NCBI GenBank assembly: GCA_964580105.1
Contig: CAZOJJ010000088.1
Span: 1 to 7,117, forward strand
Reading direction: 5' to 3'
Length of the DNA: 7,117 bases
Origin: CAZOJJ01 sp964580105
GTDB lineage: Bacteria; Bacteroidota; Rhodothermia; Rhodothermales; Rubricoccaceae
Made by a program: the position numbers and the translations under genes. This document shows positions 1-4,630 of this stretch, piece after piece (position 1 is the first letter of the stretch; the number at the start of each line of letters is the position of its first letter). A model generated the notes under the pieces. It searched no databases, was not told the DNA's origin, and saw only the letters and a list, made by a program, of their open reading frames with translations.

Positions 1-70
1 TTCCTACCGAACGGTTCCTACCGAACGGTTCCTACCGAACGGTTCCTACCGAACGGTTCCTACTGAACGG
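1..70. repeat. Tandem array of a 14-bp unit, five copies, cut by the left edge
   Basis: The unit TTCCTACCGAACGG is repeated head to tail at 1-14, 15-28, 29-42, 43-56 and 57-70. The first four copies are identical and the fifth differs at one base (C to T at 64). Because the first copy begins at base 1, the array may continue to the left. Each copy contains, or creates at its junction with the next, the interrupted palindrome ACCG-AA-CGGT (7-16, 21-30, 35-44, 49-58). The array ends 53 bp before the GTG of the first ABC gene. It could be a multi-site operator or a simple minisatellite; the sequence alone does not decide. Confidence 0.95.
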
Positions 71-103
71 ATCACGGCCCGCCGCCGGGCGTTGGCCGAG
101 CCG
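68..103 (+). promoter_or_regulatory. Leader element upstream of ABC half 1, shared with ABC half 2
   Basis: These 36 bases match 4580-4615 at 28 of 36 positions without gaps. Both copies contain CGGATCAC and, 12 bases later, GGCGTTGG. The element ends 20 bp before the GTG of this gene and 15 bp before the GTG of the second ABC gene. The matched placement suggests a common promoter, operator or translation leader and supports both GTG start choices. I see no clear -35/-10 pair, so the exact role is inferred. Chance similarity between two GC-rich stretches is the main alternative. Confidence 0.5.
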
Positions 104-123
104 TCCCATCCTGCCGCCCGTCC

Positions 124-1926
124 GTGCCCTCGCCGCTCCGCCGCCTCAACCCGTACCTCTGGCGCTACAAGCGCCTCATGATCCCCGGGCTGGTGTGCGC
201 GCTCGTCTCGGCCCTCTTTGCGCTCGTCGTGCCCGGCGTGGTCCGCGAGGCCGTCGACGCCGTGCCGCGCATGGTGGCGCTCCACGAACTCTACGCCGGG
301 ACGCCCGTCGAAGACGCCCTCTTCCGGCAGTTCGCGTGGACGCTCGTGATGGCGGGCGGGCTCATCGTGCTGCTCAGCCTCGCCAGCGGGTTCTTCACCT
401 TCGCGATGCGGCAGACCGTCGTCGTGGCCAGCCGGCACATCGAGTACGACCTGCGCGGGCGGCTCTACGACCACCTCCAGCGCCTCTCGGGCGATTTCTA
501 CAAGAGCCACCCCACGGGCGACGTGATGACGCGCGCGACGTCCGACGTCGAGCGCGTCCGCCGCTACATCGGCCCGGCGTTCATGTACGCCGCGCGCGCC
601 GGGACGGCCATCGTGACCGCGCTGGCCGTGATGCTCGTCATCTCGCCCACGCTCACGCTCTGGGCCGTCCTGCCCATGCCCGTCCTCGCCGTCGCCATCT
701 TCTTCGTGTCGAAGATGGTCCACGCCCGGACGGACCGCCAGCAGAAGCAGTACTCCACGCTCACGAGCCGGGTGCAGGAGGCGCTCAGCGGCATCCGCGT
801 CGTCAAGGCGTACGCCCGCGAGGACTTCGAGCAGGCCCGCTTCGAGCGCGAGAGCGACGACTACCGCGCCCGCACGCTCGACCTCGCCCGCGTGGACGCC
901 GCCTTCCGCCCGCTCATGATGGTGCTCATCGGCGCCAGCACGGTGCTGGTGGTGTGGGTCGGCGGCCGGCTCGTGATCGAGGGGCAGCTCACGGTGGGCA
1001 ACATCGCCGAGTACCTCATCTACGTGGCCATCCTGACGTGGCCGGTGGCGTCCTTCGGGTACGTGATCTCGATGATCCAGCAGGCGAGCGCCAGCGCCGC
1101 GCGCCTCTTCGCCATCCTCGACACCGAGCCGGCCGTGCAGGACGGCCCGCAGACCGACGCCTCGATTCAGTCCATCACCGGGCGGATCACGTTCGACGAC
1201 GTGGTCTTCCGCTACGGCGAGGACGGCCCGGCCGTGCTGGATCACGTCTCGTTCGACGTGCCCGCCGGGACCACGCTCGGCGTCGTCGGGCGGACGGGGA
1301 GCGGCAAGAGCACGCTCGTCGAGCTCATCCCCCGTCTGATGGACGCCACCGAGGGCACCGTCCGCATCGACGGCCACGACGTGCGGACGATCCCCGTGGA
1401 TGTGCTCCGCGCGGCCATCGGCTACGTGCCGCAGGAGGTCTTTCTCTTCTCCGACTCCGTCGGCCACAACATCGCCTTCGGCGCGATGGGCGCGGAGCAC
1501 GAGGTCATCCGCCAGGCGGCCGTCGAGGCCGACCTCCTCGGCAACGTCGAGGACTTCCCCGAGGGGTTCGAGACGGTCGTCGGCGAGCGCGGCATCACGC
1601 TCTCGGGCGGGCAGAAGCAGCGGACGGCCATCGCCCGCGCGCTCGTCCGCGACCCGCAGATCCTGCTCCTCGACGACGCCCTCTCGGCCGTCGACACGAG
1701 CACCGAGGCGACCATCCTCGGCCACCTCCGCACGCACTACGGCCGCCGCACCATCGTCGTGGTGAGCCACCGGATCTCGGCGGTCCAGGAGGCCGACCAG
1801 ATCGTCGTGCTAGAGGAGGGGCGGATCGTCGAGCGCGGCACGCACGCCGAGCTCGTCGAGCAGGGCGGGATCTACGCCGACCTGTACCGGAAGCAACTCC
1901 TCGAAGCCGAACTGGAGCAGGCGTGA
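124..1926 (+). CDS. ABC exporter half-transporter, degenerate-site subunit (MdlA/YheI/TM287-like)
   Basis: This 600-residue inner-membrane protein has the type IV ABC exporter plan: six membrane segments (about 20-40, 73-95, 150-172, 175-198, 261-283, 296-318), then a nucleotide-binding domain from about 355. Visible motifs are A-loop Tyr364, Walker A GRTGSGKST (389-397, Lys395), Q-loop Gln437, signature LSGGQKQR (493-500), Walker B ILLLDD (513-518), D-loop SAVD (521-524) and switch His549. The residue after the Walker B Asp517 is Asp518, not the usual catalytic Glu. This is typical of the degenerate-site subunit of heterodimeric exporters. The partner is most likely the ABC half at 4631-6487. 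GTG at 124 was chosen because the basic segment LRRLNPYLWRYKR before the first helix is typical of the family; no Shine-Dalgarno sequence is visible. Length is normal. The substrate is unknown; drugs or lipids are usual for the family. Confidence 0.95.
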   Translation: MPSPLRRLNPYLWRYKRLMIPGLVCALVSALFALVVPGVVREAVDAVPRMVALHELYAGTPVEDALFRQFAWTLVMAGGLIVLLSLASGFFTFAMRQTVVVASRHIEYDLRGRLYDHLQRLSGDFYKSHPTGDVMTRATSDVERVRRYIGPAFMYAARAGTAIVTALAVMLVISPTLTLWAVLPMPVLAVAIFFVSKMVHARTDRQQKQYSTLTSRVQEALSGIRVVKAYAREDFEQARFERESDDYRARTLDLARVDAAFRPLMMVLIGASTVLVVWVGGRLVIEGQLTVGNIAEYLIYVAILTWPVASFGYVISMIQQASASAARLFAILDTEPAVQDGPQTDASIQSITGRITFDDVVFRYGEDGPAVLDHVSFDVPAGTTLGVVGRTGSGKSTLVELIPRLMDATEGTVRIDGHDVRTIPVDVLRAAIGYVPQEVFLFSDSVGHNIAFGAMGAEHEVIRQAAVEADLLGNVEDFPEGFETVVGERGITLSGGQKQRTAIARALVRDPQILLLDDALSAVDTSTEATILGHLRTHYGRRTIVVVSHRISAVQEADQIVVLEEGRIVERGTHAELVEQGGIYADLYRKQLLEAELEQA

Positions 1927-1949
1927 TGGCGCCCAGCCTAAAGGGGGGG

Positions 1950-2037
1950 CATCCCGAGCGAGCATCGCGAGTCGAGGGCGCTCTGCCGGTTCCGTGCCTC
2001 CGTCTCCGGCAGAGCGCCCTCGGTTACGCTCGGGATG
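1950..2037. repeat. 88-bp two-part inverted repeat / long hairpin between ABC half 1 and rnz
   Basis: The outer arms CATCCCGAGCG (1950-1960) and CGCTCGGGATG (2027-2037) pair over 11 bp. The inner arms CGAGGGCGCTCTGCCGG (1973-1989) and its exact complement (2006-2022) pair over 17 bp. The apical loop is 16 nt, and an asymmetric internal loop has 12 nt on the left and 4 nt on the right. The element fills most of the 133-bp gap, starting 23 bp after the ABC stop and ending 22 bp before the rnz ATG. There is no T-tract, so it is not a classical intrinsic terminator. Its size and structure resemble dispersed REP/MITE-like intergenic palindromes. In RNA it could still attenuate, process or protect the transcript. 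Confidence 0.85.
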
Positions 2038-2059
2038 AGAGAAAAAGAAACGCGCCGCC

Positions 2060-2995
2060 ATGTTCGAGGTGATCCCCCTCGGTACGGGCGCGGCCATCCC
2101 GACGCGCCACCGCCACCTCTCGGCGTGCGCCCTCCGGCGCGAGGGGCGCCTGTTCCTCTTCGACGGCGGCGAGGGCACCCAGCACCGCCTCCTCGAAGCC
2201 GGCCTCAACCGCTCCCGCCTCGAGGCCGTCTTCGTCACCCACCTCCACGGCGACCACCTCTTCGGCCTGCCGGGGCTCCTCACCACGCTGGCTCTGCTGG
2301 AGCGGACGCGCCCCCTCACCGTCGCCGGGCCGCCCGGCATCGAGCGGGTGCTCTCCGGCCTCCCCGGCCTCGCGCGCAGCGACCTGCCGTTCGAGGTCCG
2401 CTGGGTCGAACTGGCGGAAGGCTTCACGCACCGGATCGTTTACGAGACCGACGACGTGACCGTCGAGGCGCGGCCGCTCGATCATCGCGTGGTCTGCGCG
2501 GGGTACCGGTTCGAAGAAAAGCCCCGCCTCGGGAGCATCGACGGGGAGGCCGCGCGGGCGGCGGGCGTCACCGAAGGCTGGCAGTACGAGGCGCTCAAAC
2601 GCCGTGAGACCGTCACGCTGGCCGACGGCACGCGGCTCGGGCCGGCAGGGCTCGTCGGCCCCGAGCGGCCCGGCGCGGCCTTCGCCTACGTCCTCGACAC
2701 GCGGCCGTGCGAGGGGGGGCGGCTCCTGGCCCGTGGCGCCGACCTCCTCGTCCACGAGGCCACGTTCACGCACGACCTCCACGCCTCGGCCGAGCGGACC
2801 GGCCACAGCACCGCCCGCGAAGCCGCCGAGGTCGCCGCCCACGCCGGGGCGCGGCGGTTGCTGCTGACCCACATCTCGGCGCGCTACGCCGACCCGGCCC
2901 CGCTCGTCGCCGAGGCGCGCGCGGTCTTCCCGGACGCGGACGCGGCCGAGGAGTTGAGGCGCTACGAGGTCGCGCCGCGTCCGGCCTCGGCCTGA
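2060..2995 (+). CDS. rnz: Ribonuclease Z (tRNA 3'-end endonuclease)
   Basis: This 311-residue metallo-beta-lactamase-fold enzyme cuts the 3' trailer from precursor tRNAs in the cytoplasm. The N-terminus has the family pattern LGTGAAIPT, then FDGGEGTQ (34-41) and the zinc motif HLHGDH (61-66; ligands His61, His63, Asp65, His66). Further ligands are His142 (in PLDHRVVCAGYRFEE), Asp213 (YVLDTR) and His271 (LLLTHISARY). The RNase Z-specific HEATF (232-236) and GHST (248-251) motifs are present. Residues about 150-205, with WQYEALKRRETVTL and a GP-rich stretch, match the flexible exosite arm that grips tRNA. The length is normal for the short bacterial form. ATG at 2060 places the glycine loop at the usual distance. 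An A-rich run (about 2038-2050) precedes it in place of a clear ribosome binding site. The 3' end overlaps the convergent kinase gene by 34 bp. Confidence 0.96.
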   Translation: MFEVIPLGTGAAIPTRHRHLSACALRREGRLFLFDGGEGTQHRLLEAGLNRSRLEAVFVTHLHGDHLFGLPGLLTTLALLERTRPLTVAGPPGIERVLSGLPGLARSDLPFEVRWVELAEGFTHRIVYETDDVTVEARPLDHRVVCAGYRFEEKPRLGSIDGEAARAAGVTEGWQYEALKRRETVTLADGTRLGPAGLVGPERPGAAFAYVLDTRPCEGGRLLARGADLLVHEATFTHDLHASAERTGHSTAREAAEVAAHAGARRLLLTHISARYADPAPLVAEARAVFPDADAAEELRRYEVAPRPASA

Positions 2996-4371
2996 AGAGG
3001 GGCGGGATGCAGGACCGGCTTCCGCTGAGGGGGCACCGGGGCGGCGAGCGGGAGCGACAGGGTGAAGGTGGAGCCCCTGCCCCGCCGGCTCTCGGCCGAC
3101 AGCGACCCGCCCTGGAGCGCGGCCAGCCGCTGCGCGAGCGTCAGCCCCAGCCCGGCTCCCTCGTGGGAGCGCGCGTGGCCGTCGGACTCCTGGCGGAAGG
3201 CCTCGAACGCGTGCGGGAGGAAGTCCGCGCCGATGCCCGGGCCCGTGTCCTCGACGGCGATCCGCGCGGCGCGCTCGTCGGCGCCGAGGTGGACGTAGAC
3301 CCCGCCCGTCTCGGTGAACTTGACGGCGTTGTCGAGGAGGAGGGCGAGGATGCGGCGGACCATCGCCGGGTCGGCTTCGGCCCGGACGGGCTCGGCGGGG
3401 AGGAGGAGCTCCAGCGCCAGCCCCTTGCGGCTCGCCGCCGCGCGGGCCGGCTCGACGGCGTCGTGGAGGCACCCGGCGAGGTCGAGCGGCTCCGCCCGTG
3501 CGGCCAGGGCGCCGCCCTCCACCTGGGCCAGCTCCAGGACCGCCTCCAGCGTGGCGAGCAGGCGCGCCCCGCTCGTGTGGATCGCCCCGGCGATGTCGGC
3601 GAGCTCGCCCTCGGTGTCACCCTGGAGGAGCTCGGCGGCCACCAGGATGCCGGTGAGCGGCGTGCGCACCTCGTGGCTCATGTTCATCAGCAGGGCGCTC
3701 TTGAGGCGCTCGGACGCCTCGGCCCGCTCCTTGGCCTCGAGCAGGTCGTGGTTGATGCGCCGCAGGCCGCGCAGCGTCTGGCTCTCGTAGAGCCACCCCA
3801 GGAAGGCCGAGAGCCCCAGCCCCGAGACGAGGGCGAGGAGCCGAAGCCGGACGAGCTGGGCGGGTTCGAACGTGTCCGGCGGGGTCAGGCCGGCACCGTC
3901 CATCCAGAACAGGAGCGTGATCACCGCCGCCGCGAACGCGGCCGTTGCGAGGGCTGCGCGGGGGCCGACGAGGAACGCCGTGAGGAGGGGGATGGTGGGT
4001 GCCCAGATGAGCACCACGCCGTCGGACCCGTTGCCGAAGAAGGCGACGAGGCCGGTCAGCGCCGCGAACTCCAGGCCGATCAGCGTGCCGGGCAGGGCGG
4101 CCGACCCCGTCCGCTTCTGCAGGTACGGATAGGTGAGTGCGAGCAGCGCGCCGCCCCACAGCACGACGGAGATGCCCCCGATTTCGCCCTGGAGCCGGGC
4201 GGCGTGCACGCCGAACGCGAGCGCGGCGAGTGCGAGTACCAGCGCGCTCATGACGAGCATCCGCTCCTTGAGCACGAGGTCCGCCCGCCCTCCCAGCGAC
4301 GGCACGAAGCGATCGATCCAGCGGTACACGGCCAGTCCCTCGTGCGGAGGCGGTGGAGAGGGAGGGGGCAT
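2962..4371 (-). CDS. Membrane-bound sensor histidine kinase, orphan
   Basis: This 469-residue inner-membrane kinase autophosphorylates on His and would pass phosphate to a response regulator not present in the window. About six hydrophobic segments (38-58, 66-84, 91-112, 117-136, 138-158, 173-194) are joined by short loops. A linker with coiled-coil character (about 200-222) leads to the HisKA H-box MSHEVRTPL (231-239, phospho-His233). The ATPase domain shows N-box DNAVKF (347-352), G1 DTGPGIG (375-381), F-box-like AFEAFRQ (388-394) and G2 GAGLGLTLA (405-413). There is no PAS, HAMP, GAF or receiver domain, so sensing is probably within the membrane bundle. A Pro-rich tail (443-469) ends inside the rnz overlap. 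ATG at 4371 keeps the amphipathic lead-in WIDRFVPSLGGRADLVLKER before helix 1; a start at Met38 is less likely. It is divergent from ABC half 2. Confidence 0.93.
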   Translation of the reverse strand: MPPPSPPPPHEGLAVYRWIDRFVPSLGGRADLVLKERMLVMSALVLALAALAFGVHAARLQGEIGGISVVLWGGALLALTYPYLQKRTGSAALPGTLIGLEFAALTGLVAFFGNGSDGVVLIWAPTIPLLTAFLVGPRAALATAAFAAAVITLLFWMDGAGLTPPDTFEPAQLVRLRLLALVSGLGLSAFLGWLYESQTLRGLRRINHDLLEAKERAEASERLKSALLMNMSHEVRTPLTGILVAAELLQGDTEGELADIAGAIHTSGARLLATLEAVLELAQVEGGALAARAEPLDLAGCLHDAVEPARAAASRKGLALELLLPAEPVRAEADPAMVRRILALLLDNAVKFTETGGVYVHLGADERAARIAVEDTGPGIGADFLPHAFEAFRQESDGHARSHEGAGLGLTLAQRLAALQGGSLSAESRRGRGSTFTLSLPLAAPVPPQRKPVLHPAPLQAEAGRGATS

Positions 4372-4407
4372 CGAGAAAGGCGGGGCGTTCGAGCACAAAG
4401 GGGCTCG

Positions 4408-4435
4408 GTTATCGTCCGCGCGCCCTCCGTTCCAA
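4408..4435 (-). promoter_or_regulatory. Candidate promoter for the histidine kinase
   Basis: Read on the minus strand, TTGGAA (4435-4430) and GATAAC (4413-4408) are separated by 16 bp and resemble -35 and -10 boxes. The downstream box ends 36 bp before the kinase ATG at 4371, a plausible leader length. Promoter consensus in this lineage differs from the sigma-70 type, so this is a pattern match only. Confidence 0.3.
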
Positions 4436-4444
4436 ACTGTCCGC

Positions 4445-4498
4445 TCGGCTTTCACACGGCTGTCTCGTTCCGGGTTGAAAGAGCCCGGACGGAGCCGA
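4445..4498. repeat. Nested inverted repeats upstream of the kinase and ABC half 2
   Basis: Three dyads lie inside one another or overlap: TCGGCT (4445-4450) with AGCCGA (4493-4498), CTTTCA (4449-4454) with TGAAAG (4476-4481), and TCCGGG (4469-4474) with CCCGGA (4484-4489). They cannot all pair at once, so an RNA copy could adopt alternative folds. As DNA they could be regulator binding sites, or the remains of a dispersed palindromic repeat. No T-tract follows on either strand. Confidence 0.5.
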
Positions 4499-4507
4499 CC
4501 GAACGGT
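4498..4507. promoter_or_regulatory. Single copy of the ACCGAACGGT decamer found in the 14-bp array
   Basis: The interrupted palindrome ACCG-AA-CGGT occurs here once, 123 bp before the GTG of ABC half 2. The same ten bases occur four times in the 14-bp array upstream of ABC half 1. A partial copy, ACCGAAC, lies closer to the gene at 4616-4622. A shared operator for both transporter halves is a reasonable but unproven reading. Confidence 0.4.
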
Positions 4508-4579
4508 GCCACACGGGTGTCGGTCGCGGAGGCTAGCTTGGAAGTGCGCCTTCCCGCCCTCGCCCCGCCGGCGGCGGCG

Positions 4580-4615
4580 CGGATCACCCCCCGCCTTCCG
4601 GCGTTGGTCGCACCG
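4580..4615 (+). promoter_or_regulatory. Leader element upstream of ABC half 2, shared with ABC half 1
   Basis: This is the second copy of the leader at 68-103. CGGATCAC is at 4580-4587 and GGCGTTGG at 4600-4607, with the same 12-base spacing. It ends 15 bp before the GTG at 4631. Conservation stops close to both start codons, as expected of a control element rather than of coding sequence. Confidence 0.5.
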
Positions 4616-4630
4616 ACCGAACCCCCTCCC

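Larger units (their letters stand above)
4372..4630. promoter_or_regulatory. Divergent control region between the kinase and ABC half 2
   Basis: These 259 bases lie between two start codons facing away from each other, so they should carry promoters for both genes. They hold a candidate kinase promoter (4408-4435), nested inverted repeats (4445-4498), one ACCGAACGGT decamer (4498-4507), a small dyad ACAC-GG-GTGT (4511-4520) and the leader shared with ABC half 1 (4580-4615). TAGCTTGG at 4534-4541 differs at one position from the Bacteroidetes -7 pattern TAnnTTTG, but I see no matching upstream box. An open frame runs from upstream into ABC half 2, but the residues it adds look like translated intergenic DNA. 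Confidence 0.7.

Noticed and set aside
1..70. CRISPR array
   Set aside because: The 14-bp units abut with no spacers and no cas gene is present.
46..1770. Long minus-strand open frame (574 residues) opposite ABC half 1
   Set aside because: It is His/Arg/Glu/Asp-rich with no domain motifs, the usual antisense shadow of a GC-rich gene. The plus strand carries every ABC motif.
1950..2037. Classical intrinsic terminator for ABC half 1
   Set aside because: The stem is strong but too long and bulged, and no T-tract follows, so it is listed as an inverted repeat instead.
195..2072. Alternative plus-strand frame through ABC half 1
   Set aside because: It is Arg/Pro-rich frame-shifted sequence, typical of high third-position GC in the true frame, with no motifs.
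2024..3472. Minus-strand open frame across rnz and the kinase 3' half
   Set aside because: It reads out of frame with the kinase and antisense to rnz, and has no motif. It is a compositional shadow.
2707..4536. Long plus-strand open frame (609 residues) opposite the kinase
   Set aside because: Its composition is skewed to Arg, Gly, Glu and Gln with no recognisable domain. The minus strand encodes complete HisKA and ATPase motifs.
4133..4630. N-terminal extension of ABC half 2 to an upstream ATG
   Set aside because: The added 166 residues would overlap the kinase coding region and the control region, and they do not look like part of an ABC exporter. GTG 4631 gives a normal length.
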